Notes under the pieces: model-generated
What the model was told of the DNA's origin: nothing
Seen by the model: the letters and a program-made list of their open reading frames with translations, nothing else
Databases searched by the model: none
Shown here: one piece after another, positions 1 through 8,460 of the stretch
Layout of the letters: each line of letters opens with the position of its first letter
How positions within the stretch are numbered: the first letter of the stretch is position 1
Assembly (NCBI GenBank): GCA_016179845.1
Contig: JACPCK010000051.1
Span: forward strand, 1 to 33,679
Reading direction: 5' to 3'
Origin: Chloroflexota bacterium
GTDB taxonomy: Bacteria; Chloroflexota; Dehalococcoidia; Lucifugimonadales; JACPCK01
DNA length: 33,679 nucleotides
Translations under genes and position numbers: made by a program

Positions 1-6
1 GAAAAT

Positions 7-112
7 TGTATCTGGGGGACACCCCTTCGGCTGACCCTTCGCAGGCTCAGGGCTTCGGCTCAGGGCAGGCCCCAGTCCCCCGCCAATCCCGACTTGTCGG
101 GATCTGCACTCC
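7..112. repeat. dispersed hairpin repeat, diverged partial copy
   Basis: This segment shares an ordered set of motifs with the repeat at 14432-14496: TATCTGGGGGA, then a run of C, then CCCCCGCCA, an ATCCCGA...TCGGGAT hairpin and a final ACTCCCC. It also carries the GGCTCAGGGCTTCGG type of intergenic sequence. No coding signal is seen from 1 to about 288. The rest of that stretch holds only the tandem repeat listed next. Confidence 0.6.
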
Positions 113-208
113 CCTTTTTCAGCAGCCTGATAGGGCTGTAGTCCTGCCAGACCTCGGCAGCCGGGCGCAGCGGGCCAACTAGACAGCGAGGTCTCCAGAC
201 CTTACATT

Positions 209-232
209 TGTACGTTAGCTTGTACGTTACCT
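209..232 (+). promoter_or_regulatory. tandem 12-bp direct repeat, possible operator
   Basis: Two adjacent copies of TGTACGTTAGCT and TGTACGTTACCT differ at one base. They lie about 80 bp upstream of the TauE-type permease gene. A regulator-binding role is inference from position and one-helical-turn spacing. Confidence 0.35.
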
Positions 233-288
233 GTAAACCAGGGAGCATGTAGCGCCTCGAAGATGGACATGCCTGGGCTGCTCTTCAC

Positions 289-1047
289 TTGCGAGACGGG
301 GACCCGACATTGACGTGGCTGGCCCTATCACCCCTGTTCTTCGTGGTTGCCTTTCTCTACTCTTCCGTCGGCCACGGCGGGGCATCGGGCTACCTGGCGT
401 TGATGGCTCTATTCCTTTCCATACCATCCTCGCAGATGTCTACGACGGCGCTGATCTTGAACCTCCTGGTCGCAGGGGCAAGCTTCTTCTTCTACTGGCG
501 GTCGGGCCATTTCTCCGGACGCCTCACCTGGCCATTTACGGTTGCCTCCGTGCCGGCGGCGTTGGTAGGTGGAATGCTTTCAGTGGAGCCTCGTGTCTAC
601 TCAGGTCTGCTAGCCGTGGTACTGTTCCTGGCAGCGCTCCGGCTTATTCTGGCGCTTCCGGCAGGGGGTGGAGGCACAAGACAACTGAGGCTTCCCCTGG
701 CCATTGCCGCAGGTGGAGGTATCGGCCTCGTGTCTGGAATCATAGGGATAGGTGGAGGAATATTCTTGAGCCCACTCCTGATACTCGCCCGATGGGCTGA
801 CCCCAAGCGGACGTCTGCCACCTCCGCCCTGTTCATTGTGGCTAACTCTGCGTCAGGCCTGCTGGGAAGGGCAGCAGGAGGCACCTTTGCGATGGGCCCA
901 CTTTGGCCCATCATGGGAGCCACCCTCACAGGCGGGCTCCTGGGGTCCTACCTGGGCTCTGGGCCCTTCTCAGGACCCTTGCTACGGCGGCTGCTGGGGG
1001 TAGTGCTTCTGCTGGCCGCGGCGAAGCTTGCGCAGGGCATTCTATGA
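289..1047 (+). CDS. TauE/SafE-family permease (sulfite/sulfonate exporter type)
   Basis: A hydrophobic protein of 252 residues, normal length for the TauE/SafE (DUF81) family of about eight membrane segments. The protein shows the family's two internal half-repeats: a glycine-rich SVGHGGASGYLA segment near residue 27 in the first half and IIGIGGGIFLSPLL near residue 150 in the second. The family moves sulfur-containing or organic anions such as sulfite, sulfoacetate and taurine-derived compounds across the inner membrane; the substrate here cannot be read from sequence. Start is TTG at 289, or TTG at 310, which would place the first membrane helix closer to the N-terminus; neither has a strong ribosome-binding site. 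A separate sulfur operon begins about 6 kb downstream, so a sulfur substrate is plausible but unproven. Confidence 0.85.
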   Translation: MRDGDPTLTWLALSPLFFVVAFLYSSVGHGGASGYLALMALFLSIPSSQMSTTALILNLLVAGASFFFYWRSGHFSGRLTWPFTVASVPAALVGGMLSVEPRVYSGLLAVVLFLAALRLILALPAGGGGTRQLRLPLAIAAGGGIGLVSGIIGIGGGIFLSPLLILARWADPKRTSATSALFIVANSASGLLGRAAGGTFAMGPLWPIMGATLTGGLLGSYLGSGPFSGPLLRRLLGVVLLLAAAKLAQGIL

Positions 1048-1121
1048 ACTGCCGGGCGGTGGGGAGAGCGAACCATTAGGCCAGGGATAGCGCTGCCGAA
1101 TAGCCAATCGGCACCACGTGC

Positions 1122-1127
1122 TATAAT
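1122..1127 (+). promoter_or_regulatory. candidate -10 box
   Basis: A perfect TATAAT lies 23 bp before the GTG start of the next gene. No convincing -35 is seen 16-18 bp upstream. A small GCCGA/TCGGC dyad spans 1094-1111. Confidence 0.4.
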
Positions 1128-1149
1128 CCACGCACAAAGCTACGGAGAG

Positions 1150-2358
1150 GTGTCCTTGGCCCACATATTCTCCTCACCTGGAGCAAGAAGACCCCTAAAG
1201 ATCCTCGCGGTTTTCGCAGCAACCTTATCCATTGCCCTCTTGGCCTGGGGCTGTGTGCCAGGCGGTGAGAGGAACAAGTCTGCCCTGGAGAGGATGCTGG
1301 AGGTCGTTCCGCCTCCAGTGGTAGAGGCCGGGGAGCTACCCTGGATCGAGTTCTCCAACGTGCAGGCCCTGAGGGAGGTCTACGGGCTGCCCAAGGAGGA
1401 TGCGCTTAGGGTGGTAGAGGAGAGGTTCCATCCCGACGACCCGCAGTGGAGCATATTCTTCTGGGCGACGGTGAAGCGCCCGCGGGATATCTCCACCCGT
1501 GCCCTGGAGCAGCTCAGGAGGGTGTACGGCTACGATTTCCTTAGCCCGGAGCGGGCTATCAGCGTGGGGGAGTCCCCCGGCCAGCTTATTGTGATGGAGG
1601 GGCCGTTCGTCAAAGATGTCCTTCCCAGGCTCCAGGGCCTGGGCTATGAGGGTCGCTCCAGTGGACATGGGCAACTCTTCACCAACGGAGCCCCTGACTT
1701 TGACAGCAATAGCCCAGCTCCCCAGGGCTTCGACCACTGGGGCGAGCTGAACCGAATTGGTGTTGATGGAGAACGCCTGGTAGCCTCCAGTGCCACGGCC
1801 TACGCGGAGAAGGCCCTTGATGTATGGAGTGGCAGCGGCCCCAGCGCGGCGTCAGACCCTTCGTTGGTAGAGCTGGCCCAGGGCCTGGGCGACGTGCTGC
1901 ACGCCACGCTGGTCAAGTGGACAATATACAAGGAGCCCCTGCTGGACCGCCTGCCTCTAGTGTTGCCCAACGAGAAGAATATTCGCAAGCTGCAAATAGA
2001 ACTGGGGAAGCGCTATGAGCCCTACGAGCCGCTACACATCTACGACTGGCTAGGGGTGGCCGTCGCCTTTCAGCAAGGCAAACCGGTGTCCATGCTGGCC
2101 CTCCACTACCCGGACCCTGAAGCCGCCTCCCGGGACCGGGAGGCGGTCTTGCAGCGTATGAAAACGTACACCAGCCCCACGCGGCCGGAGGAGGGAGACC
2201 TCATCGGGCGGCGCTGCCCGTCCCTGGAAGGGGAAGCGAAGAGGGTAGGCGGCGGATCCGTCCTGCTATTCACCTGCGGGGGAAGGCCCCTGAGCCACGA
2301 TCTTTTCCGCGAGATGCTCTATCTCTTTGACGTGGCCTTCCTGGTGGTAGACCCCTAG
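1150..2358 (+). CDS. unrecognised secreted lipoprotein
   Basis: A protein of up to 402 residues that I do not recognise. Residues 15-35 form a signal peptide with a basic n-region, a hydrophobic core and a cysteine in LLAWGC, so a lipoprotein is likely although the Trp in the lipobox is unusual. The mature part looks soluble and globular, with mixed charged residues and no further membrane segment. Cysteines in RRCPSLEG and FTCGG near the C-terminus could pair. Two starts are possible: GTG 1150, which GGAGAG abuts directly, or TTG 1156, with the same GGAGAGG about five bases upstream. The second has better spacing. The gene stands alone, between the permease and a repeat-containing spacer. 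Confidence 0.75.
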   Translation: MSLAHIFSSPGARRPLKILAVFAATLSIALLAWGCVPGGERNKSALERMLEVVPPPVVEAGELPWIEFSNVQALREVYGLPKEDALRVVEERFHPDDPQWSIFFWATVKRPRDISTRALEQLRRVYGYDFLSPERAISVGESPGQLIVMEGPFVKDVLPRLQGLGYEGRSSGHGQLFTNGAPDFDSNSPAPQGFDHWGELNRIGVDGERLVASSATAYAEKALDVWSGSGPSAASDPSLVELAQGLGDVLHATLVKWTIYKEPLLDRLPLVLPNEKNIRKLQIELGKRYEPYEPLHIYDWLGVAVAFQQGKPVSMLALHYPDPEAASRDREAVLQRMKTYTSPTRPEEGDLIGRRCPSLEGEAKRVGGGSVLLFTCGGRPLSHDLFREMLYLFDVAFLVVDP

Positions 2359-2403
2359 GCGCCGCCAGTCTCCGTAGCCCTGGCTTGGCACAAGAGGCCA
2401 TAC

Positions 2404-2440
2404 CCACCCCAGACCCTTCGCTTCACTCAGGGTGACATTT
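2404..2440. repeat. dispersed intergenic repeat, short copy
   Basis: The motif order CCCCAGACCCTTCGC, TTCACTC, CAGGGTGAC recurs in expanded form at 24859-24944. The gene-free region 2359-2695 otherwise holds a tandem TATGCACAA duplication (2464-2481) and the promoter listed next. Confidence 0.55.
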
Positions 2441-2625
2441 CCCATGCAGCTTCCAGTCCCTTATATGCACAATATGCACAAAGCTACCCCCTCCTGGGGC
2501 AGCCGTCATAAGATTGGCCTTACCTTTAGCGCCCCTGAAGTCCGCCATTGCGTTACGAGATTCGTAGGATTAGCTCGATTTGTGCTCCCCAACCAGAATC
2601 CAGGCCTTTTCGCTGGCGTAACTTC

Positions 2626-2653
2626 TTGACAAAAGCCTCAAAGACTGTAAACT
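2626..2653 (+). promoter_or_regulatory. sigma70-type promoter for SBP copy A
   Basis: TTGACA at 2626-2631 and TAAACT at 2648-2653 are separated by 16 bp. They lie about 45 bp before the GTG start of the first SBP copy, so its transcription probably persists even though the gene is broken. Confidence 0.55.
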
Positions 2654-2695
2654 CTTGCCAACCCTGGCAGTACGCCAGGTGGGAGGGAATTAGAC

Positions 2696-4266
2696 GTGAA
2701 CAGCCGCATCTTGTCTACGATTGTTGTTAGTCTCTCCTTGAGCCTCCTGCTTTTTGCCTGTGCCAAGGCTGCCCCAACGGCCACGCCTACCAGGGCACCG
2801 ACCGTTGTAGCAGTAGCTCCTACGGCCACGCCTACCAGGGCGCCGGCGGCTGCTGCCACGGCCACACCCACCAGGGCGATAGTCGCGGCGACGCCCACAC
2901 CCACAGCCATTGTAGCCCCCACTGCCACAGCCAAGCGGGCCCCCAGCGGCACGCTGACCATTGCCTACGCGAACCTGGGTAATGAGGTGTGGCTGCCCCG
3001 CAACACTACACAAGACGAAGCTCCTGTCATGCAGGTCCTCTTTGAGGGCCTCCTGGGGTATGACCCCGATACAGCGACCTTCCCTTCAGACTTTCTGGCA
3101 GAGAAGTGGAGCGTAAAGGATACCCCCGCCGGGGGAGGCCTGTGGAGCTTCACCTTAAGGAAGGGCGTCCAGTTCCACAAGGGCTGGGGCGAGATAACGG
3201 CCGAGGACTTCAAGTTCAGCATCACGGAGTACAAGAAGGGCAACTCGACGAATGCCAGCTCCTCCGCCTATGTGGAGTGGTATGGCGATGACCCGAACAA
3301 CATCAAGATGCTTGATAAGTACAGCTTCGAAGTTAATAGCCCCTCGCGGAACGCCACCCTGGCCAGGCGGATATCCCGTACCGCCCTGCCGGTCATGTCC
3401 AAGAAGTACATGGACTCCGTGGGGGAGGCAGGCTATGGGAAGAACCCGGTGGGCACGGGCCCTCTGGATCTGACAGAGCACAAGCGCAACGAGAAGGCGA
3501 GCTTCAAGGCCATCCTAAACCACTGGCGCGTAACCCCTGATTATGCGGAGCTTAACCTGGTCACTGTTCCCGAGATATCTACCCGCATCGCCATGCTCCG
3601 CACCGGGCAGATAGACATGACCGCCATTCCTTCCAGATACAAGGCCGAGCTGCTGGCTGCTGGGCTCCAGATCTTCAGGGCTGAGTCCGCCTCCGAGATA
3701 CAGCAGATGTTCGGCGGCCTGTTCCTCACCACCAGGCCCAAGTACGACCCGCGGGCTACCCCAACGGCTTCGACATGAACGCCTATGTAATGGTCCTGGC
3801 CTGGGAGCCAGCCAACGAGGCCATCTCCGAGGCGGTGGCCTCCATGTGGGAGCAGAACCTGGGCCTCCGGGTCAAGAGGCAACTGACAGAGTACCGGCCA
3901 ACGGTGCGGCAGAAGCTGGTGGAGCGGGCTACCGCCGGATACACCTACATCTTCTCCAACCCCGGCGTGTCGGACCCCGTCAACTACGGGTGTGCGTGCT
4001 GTATCGGCCCAAGCTGGGTCACCGTGCTCCACACGGAGCACCCAAAGGTGGACGAGCTTTGTGGGCCATTGCTGAAGGAGCTGGACACCAACAAATGGGT
4101 CCCCGGACTCCAGAAGCTAGGGGATTTCCTGTACTACAACTACTGGAACGCTCCTATCGCCAACGGGAACGCTCTTTTTGCCGCCGGCAAGCGGGTGAAG
4201 AGCTACACCCCATGGCCCCAGAGTTCTCTCATGCAGGTCATAGAGTACGTGACCCTCAACAGGTAA
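2696..4266 (+). pseudogene. SBP_bac_5 lipoprotein, copy A, broken by deletion
   Basis: The first of six family-5 (oligopeptide/DppA-like) ABC substrate-binding lipoproteins. GTG 2696 follows GGGAGGGA at seven bases. The N-terminal part (to 3778) has a signal peptide with lipobox LLFAC, a Thr/Pro/Ala linker and the family signature KGWGEITAEDFKFS. At 3750/3751 the sequence jumps from KYDP to the equivalent of GYPNGFDM in copy B, so 229 nt (copy B 5378-5606, about 76 residues) are missing and the frame shifts. The upstream frame ends at TGA 3776-3778. The downstream frame continues from ATG 3775 (ATGA overlap) to 4266 with good similarity to copy B. The C-terminal piece has no signal peptide and half the ligand-binding fold is lost, so function is unlikely. 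An assembly error is the alternative. Confidence 0.85.
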
Positions 4267-4331
4267 GGCTCTAGAGCAGCGGGAATTGAAATAGATAGGC
4301 CCAGGAGACGAAACTAACTGGGAGGTGGATC

Positions 4332-6122
4332 GTGGGAAGGATGTTGAGGTCGAGTTTCGTAGCTGTCCTCGTGTTGAGCCTTTTGCTGCTGGCCTGCGCC
4401 AGGGCCGCGCCGACGGCGACCCCGACGAGGGCGCCCGTTGCTGCGGCAGCCCCCACGGCTACGCCAACGAGGGCACCGGCGGCTGCCGCCACGGCCACGC
4501 CGACCAGGGTGATAGTCGCGGCGACGCCCACACCCACAGCCATTGTAGCCCCCACTCCCACGGCCAGGCGGGCCCCCAGCGGTGTGCTGAACGTTTCCTA
4601 CTCTAACCTGGGGAACGAGGTGTGGCTACCCCGGCAGGTCACCACCGATGAGAGCACAGTCATGAACGTCATATACGAGGGGCTCATCAAATACGAGCCC
4701 AAAACGGCCACGTTCCCTCTCGACCAGTTGGCAGAGAAATGGAGCGCGGAGCCAGTCGGGAGCGAAGGCTCCCTCTGGAAGTTCACGCTGAAGAAGGGTA
4801 TCCAGTTCCATGGCGGATGGGGCGAGGTGACGGCTGAGGACTTCAAGTTCTCCCTGAACGAGTACTTCAAGCCCCAGTCGGTGAACTCCGGCACATTCAA
4901 GAATGTGGAGTGGATTGGCAAGGACATCAATAATCTGAAGATCGTTGACAAGTACAGCTTCGAGGTGCAGAGTCCGGTAAGAAGCGCCATCTTCGATAGA
5001 CAGATGTCCTCGATTTCCCTGATGTCCAAGAAGTACATGGAATCGGTGGGGGAGGAGGCCTACGGAAAGCGGCCCGTGGGCACGGGCTCTCTGGCGCTGA
5101 CCGAGCACAAACGCAACGAGAAGGTGACTTTCAAGGCGCAAACAGAGCACTACCGTAGGGTCGCCGACTTCGCCGAGCTCAACTTCTTCATAGTTCCGGA
5201 GGTTTCGACACGCATAGCCATGCTCAGGATCGGGCAGATAGACATGACCTCCATTCCCGCCAGGTACAAGAGGGAGTTGGAGGCCGCCGGGCTCCAGATC
5301 TTCAGGGGGGAGACAGCCACCGAGATACAACTGTTCTTCGGCGGCATGTTCCTCACCACCAGGCCCAAGTACGACCCCACGGTGCCCTGGGCCGGGCGAG
5401 AGCCCCTTGACGAGAGCCCCAGCCTGGTGCGCAAGGCGATGAACCTGGCCATTGACCGGCAGGCCATTCTGGACAAGATCCTCCTGAACGAAGGGTACCT
5501 GACGGCCATCGCCTTCAACTACCAGAAAGCCCCCGTGGCCTGGTGGAAGGACGACTGGAAGCCCTACCCCTACGACCCCAAGGCTGCCAAGGAGGCCCTT
5601 ACCAAGGCGGGCTACCCCAACGGCTTTGACATGAACGCCTACATCATGAGCCTGGCCTGGGAGCCAGCCAACGAGGCCATCTCCGAGGCGATCGCCTCCA
5701 TGTGGGAGCAGAACCTGGGCCTGCGAGTGAAGAGGCAAAACACGGAGTACCGGCCCACGGTGCGGCAGAAGCTGGTGGAGCGGGCCACTGCCGGGTGGAC
5801 CTACCTCTACACCAATGGGGGGGTCACGGACCCCGTCAACTACGGCTGCGGCTGCTGCATAGGGCCAAGCTGGGCCACCATCCTGCACACGGAGCACCCC
5901 AAGGTGGACGAGTACTGTGGGCCCTTGCTGAAGGAGCTGGACATGAAGAAGGCCATCCCCCTCATACAGCAGTTGGGGGACTTCCTGTACCAGAACTACT
6001 GGAATGTCCCTATCGGCAACGGGAACTCCCTCTATGCGGCCGTCAAAAGGGTCAATAGCTACACTCCATGGCCCGGTACGGCCCAAATGGTCAACCTGGA
6101 GACCGTTACCCTCAAGAGGTAG
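4332..6122 (+). CDS. SBP_bac_5 substrate-binding lipoprotein, copy B
   Basis: An intact paralog of copy A, 596 residues, near the usual size for family-5 extracellular solute-binding proteins plus a linker. GTG 4332 follows GGAGGTG by four bases. A signal peptide ends at lipobox LLLACARA, then about 60 residues of Ala/Thr/Pro repeats tether the binding domain away from the membrane. The family hallmarks KFTLKKGIQFHGGWGE and TAEDFKFSL are near residues 155-175. It keeps the cysteine cluster NYGCGCC (C506, C508, C509) and C529, but lacks the cysteines shared by copies C-F. The family delivers peptides, nickel, opines or other organics to ABC permeases; the ligand here is unknown. It lies 65 bp after copy A and is probably co-transcribed with it. 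No permease or ATPase gene follows. Confidence 0.9.
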   Translation: MGRMLRSSFVAVLVLSLLLLACARAAPTATPTRAPVAAAAPTATPTRAPAAAATATPTRVIVAATPTPTAIVAPTPTARRAPSGVLNVSYSNLGNEVWLPRQVTTDESTVMNVIYEGLIKYEPKTATFPLDQLAEKWSAEPVGSEGSLWKFTLKKGIQFHGGWGEVTAEDFKFSLNEYFKPQSVNSGTFKNVEWIGKDINNLKIVDKYSFEVQSPVRSAIFDRQMSSISLMSKKYMESVGEEAYGKRPVGTGSLALTEHKRNEKVTFKAQTEHYRRVADFAELNFFIVPEVSTRIAMLRIGQIDMTSIPARYKRELEAAGLQIFRGETATEIQLFFGGMFLTTRPKYDPTVPWAGREPLDESPSLVRKAMNLAIDRQAILDKILLNEGYLTAIAFNYQKAPVAWWKDDWKPYPYDPKAAKEALTKAGYPNGFDMNAYIMSLAWEPANEAISEAIASMWEQNLGLRVKRQNTEYRPTVRQKLVERATAGWTYLYTNGGVTDPVNYGCGCCIGPSWATILHTEHPKVDEYCGPLLKELDMKKAIPLIQQLGDFLYQNYWNVPIGNGNSLYAAVKRVNSYTPWPGTAQMVNLETVTLKR

Positions 6123-6155
6123 CACCTACTTGCGGAAAAGGGCATCATAATCGAC

Positions 6156-6216
6156 CGCTCGTGGTGAGCCTGTCGAACCATGAGCAGTTCGCCCTTCGAC
6201 AAGCTCAGGGTGAGCG
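6156..6216. repeat. imperfect inverted repeat, intergenic
   Basis: CGCTCGTGGTGAGCCTGTCGAAC and, in inverse orientation, TTCGACAAGCTCAGGGTGAGCG form a long imperfect hairpin just downstream of SBP copy B. It may end that transcript. Sequences of this type are widespread intergenic palindromes in bacteria. Confidence 0.6.
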
Positions 6217-6293
6217 GGGATGGGGCGGGCCTTATGTACGCGGATTTATGGAACTAGGTACTAGTGTCCCGTCCCTGAAATACGCTTACGAAT

Positions 6294-6402
6294 TGTCATT
6301 GCGAGGAGTTCCGACGCGTCGGGACGACGAAGCAATCTGGCGGTGGGACAGACCCCGCCGCGAGATTGCCACGGCCCTCCTTCGTCGGGCCTCGCAATGA
6401 CA
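6294..6402. repeat. palindromic intergenic repeat, copy 1
   Basis: Perfect 13-bp arms TGTCATTGCGAGG (6294-6306) and CCTCGCAATGACA (6390-6402) bracket a core with CGACGAAGCAATCT and GAGATTGCCACGGCC. This is the common TCATTGCGAGG...GAAGCAATCT type of genomic palindrome. Reading frames through it are artefacts. Confidence 0.8.
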
Positions 6403-6681
6403 TTGGAGGGAAATTGCCTATCGGCCTGTTGCAGACTAGCCAGGTCGAGAGGCAATTCTGTGACCGGGAGCTTCCGTAGCTGCCGCAAAAGGGACAAATA
6501 GGCCAAAAGCTGTCTTGACAATGGATTAAGAGTCGGGCTAAGGTAGAGCCCGCCAAGAAAGGCGTGAGAGATTTCATGAAGGCTTTCGGTAGCGTGTCGC
6601 GGACTCTCCTGGGCTGCTGTAGGTGTTGCCTTCCTCCAGTGTCCTGTCCCTGAAGTTCGCCAAGGAAACTCACGCCGGGCG

Positions 6682-6780
6682 GTCATTGCGAGGCCCGACG
6701 AAGGAGGGCTGTGGCAATCTGGGGTGGCGCTCCGCTCTCCCCGCCAGATTGCTTCGTCGCCTGCGGCTCCTCGCAAAGAC
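6682..6780. repeat. palindromic intergenic repeat, copy 2
   Basis: A second copy of the same family. Its left half GTCATTGCGAGGCCCGACGA is the inverse complement of the right half of copy 1, so the two copies are partly in opposite orientation. The right arm CCTCGCAAAGAC is slightly diverged. Confidence 0.75.
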
Positions 6781-6878
6781 AATTTGGGTCCTTTTTCGGG
6801 GACACTACACTAACAAGGGCCGTCGTGTTCGCTTCAGGCCCAAGGTAGCTGCCAGACCCAAGGCGACGTGAACCATCG

Positions 6879-6899
6879 GCCCCTCCGATCCCGAGGGGC
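6879..6899 (+). promoter_or_regulatory. 7-bp hairpin before the sulfur operon
   Basis: GCCCCTC and GAGGGGC with a 7-nt loop lie about 30 bp before the YeeE start. There is no U-run, so it could be a leader structure rather than a terminator. Its role is unknown. Confidence 0.3.
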
Positions 6900-6928
6900 T
6901 GATGATTTTCTGTGAGGAGACGATCCCG

Positions 6929-8176
6929 GTGAGCACATGGACAGAGGCACAGGCCAAAAGGGGTCTGCCGTTTTCGGGCCAGGCCGTGAGGGTGCTAGGC
7001 GGACTGGCCCTCGCGGCGCTGATATATGTGGGCGTAAGAAACCAGGGGCACTGGCAACTTCTCCTCGTCTTCGGTCTCCTCTTCGGATTCATCCTCCAGA
7101 GGGGCAGGTTCTGCTTCGCCTCGGCCTTCCGGGACCTTTTCCTTCTAGGTGAAGCCAGGGTCATGAAGGGCATCCTGGCCGGCCTGGCGGTGGCCACCGT
7201 GGGGTTCACTCTGGTGATGTACACCTTCAGCCCGACCATTATGGCAGGACGGTACATCGCCACGGCCAATATCCTGCCCCTGGGCTTCCACACCCTGCTA
7301 GCGGGGGTGGTATTTGCCATAGGGATGTCGCTGGCGGGCGGCTGCATCTCGGGGAACCTCTACCGCATTGGCGAGGGGTATGTGGCCTCTGCTGTCGCCC
7401 TGCTAGGCATCTTCATAGGCTTGCTGCTGCTGGGCTACACGTGGGACTTCTGGTGGACGGCCAGCGTATCCTACTCACCCAAGATATGGTTCCCCCAGAG
7501 CATGGGCTACGTGGGCAGCATGCTGCTGACCTTGCTACTGGTTGGCATTTCGTTCATAGCCCTCCTGTGGTGGGAGTCGCGGTCGAGGAGGCACGGCATA
7601 CCAATACGGGAAGCTGCCGCTGTGGAGAGCCCTGGCCTCGGGGGCCAGGTGAGGGCCATGGCCAGCCGGGTCTTCGTCGATAGCTGGCCGGTGGTGACCG
7701 CAGGAGTGCTCCTGGGCGGGCTGAACACGGCCCTTTTCCTGCTTCATCACCCGTGGGGGGTGACGGGCGCCCTGTACCAGATGGCCGATGCGGCCGCCAC
7801 CCCACTGGGCCTGAGTCCGGGTACTCTCACGGGCCTGGCCAGCCTGGGTGGGGCATGCAACGTCGGTTCGGAGCGGGGGGAGGCCTTTGGGCTCAGCCAC
7901 GACTCCATGATCGTCGGGGGGATGGTCCTGGGGTCATTCGTGGCTGCATCCGGCGCTGGGGAGTTCAAGATCCGGGTGCCCCGCCAGAAACGGCGGCTGC
8001 TTCAGGCCCTCATCGGCGGGATTCTCATGGGCTATGCCTCGGCACTGGCCCTGGGTTGCACCCTGGGGGCCTTTTTCTCCGCCGTGCCCTCGCTGGCGCT
8101 GAACGGCTGGCTTTTTGCCGTGGGGCTCCTTGGTGGAAGCTACGTAGGCGTGAAAATATTGCGCCGCCTGGCATAA
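6929..8176 (+). CDS. YeeE/YedE-family (TsuA-like) sulfur transporter
   Basis: A polytopic membrane protein of 415 residues from GTG 6929, which has GAGGAGA eight bases upstream; an in-frame ATG at 6902 lacks a site. It matches the YeeE/YedE (DUF395, sulphur transport) family, whose characterised member TsuA imports thiosulfate through a path lined by conserved cysteines. The corresponding signatures are visible: RGRFCFASAFRDLF early in the protein, GGCISGNLYRIGEG, GGACNVGSERGEAFG and ALGCTLGAFFS near the end. All four cysteines are present, arguing for an active transporter of thiosulfate or another sulfane-type compound. The TusA-like gene begins 23 bp downstream, the same arrangement as tsuA-tsuB, and the rhodanese gene follows. 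Selenium or other sulfur substrates are alternatives. Confidence 0.9.
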   Translation: MSTWTEAQAKRGLPFSGQAVRVLGGLALAALIYVGVRNQGHWQLLLVFGLLFGFILQRGRFCFASAFRDLFLLGEARVMKGILAGLAVATVGFTLVMYTFSPTIMAGRYIATANILPLGFHTLLAGVVFAIGMSLAGGCISGNLYRIGEGYVASAVALLGIFIGLLLLGYTWDFWWTASVSYSPKIWFPQSMGYVGSMLLTLLLVGISFIALLWWESRSRRHGIPIREAAAVESPGLGGQVRAMASRVFVDSWPVVTAGVLLGGLNTALFLLHHPWGVTGALYQMADAAATPLGLSPGTLTGLASLGGACNVGSERGEAFGLSHDSMIVGGMVLGSFVAASGAGEFKIRVPRQKRRLLQALIGGILMGYASALALGCTLGAFFSAVPSLALNGWLFAVGLLGGSYVGVKILRRLA

Positions 8177-8199
8177 CGGCGGTGCGCAAGGAGGAGAGA

Positions 8200-8460
8200 A
8201 TGGGCGAGACGGTGCCGGTCGTGAAGCTGGACGTGCGGGGGGAGATATGTCCCTACCCCATGTTCAAGGCCTCTGAGGCCATGAAGAAGGCCAAGGGGAG
8301 CGAGGTCATCGAGGTTCTCACGGACCACCCCCCTGCCCTGCTGACCATCCCCCACGAGGCGGTGAAGCTAGGGTGGGACGTCAGCATACAGCGGGTGGCC
8401 TCCGCTGAGTGGAAGCTGACACTAACAAAAAGCCAGGTCTCTAAGGAGGGGAAGACATGA
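8200..8460 (+). CDS. TusA-like sulfur carrier protein
   Basis: A small cytoplasmic protein of 86 residues in the TusA/SirA/YeeD family, which carries persulfide sulfur on a cysteine. The N-terminal VRGEICPYPMFKASEAM holds the family's CPxP motif with the carrier Cys at residue 17, on a beta-alpha-beta-alpha-beta scaffold of normal length. ATG 8200 is preceded by AAGGAGGAGA. Placed between a YeeE transporter and a rhodanese, it most likely receives sulfur from imported thiosulfate (TsuB-like role). The last four bases ATGA overlap the next start, indicating translational coupling. TusA of tRNA thiolation is an alternative, but the context favours import. Confidence 0.92.
   Translation: MGETVPVVKLDVRGEICPYPMFKASEAMKKAKGSEVIEVLTDHPPALLTIPHEAVKLGWDVSIQRVASAEWKLTLTKSQVSKEGKT

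Larger units (their letters stand above)
6261..6810. mobile_element. possible degenerate non-coding element with terminal inverted repeats
   Basis: TAGTGTCCCGTCCCTGAA near 6262 and, inverted, TTCGGGGACACTA near 6795 could be terminal repeats of a decayed element of about 550 bp. A second partial copy of the left end (GTGTCCTGTCCCTGAA) occurs near 6640. No transposase reading frame is recognisable inside. The 6453-6630 interior is unique sequence in which I see nothing. The two hairpin repeats listed next lie within it. This is a tentative interpretation. Confidence 0.3.

Noticed and set aside
2777-2878. A CRISPR or VNTR-like array in the SBP linkers
   Set aside because: The ACGGCCACGCCTACCAGGGC repeats are in frame, encode Thr/Pro/Ala linkers, and are irregularly spaced with no unique spacers.
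2696-4266. A genuine two-gene split SBP with translational coupling through ATGA
   Set aside because: The second half would lack a signal peptide and about 76 core residues are missing, so it could not form an exported binding protein.
4626-6125. A 499-codon open frame on the minus strand opposite SBP copy B
   Set aside because: It is antisense to a clearly conserved protein, is low-complexity in Gly, Leu, Val and His, and has no recognisable domain. High GC makes such shadow frames common.
6261-6782. A 173-codon minus-strand frame in the repeat region
   Set aside because: Most of it is translated palindromic repeat DNA, and no domain is recognisable.
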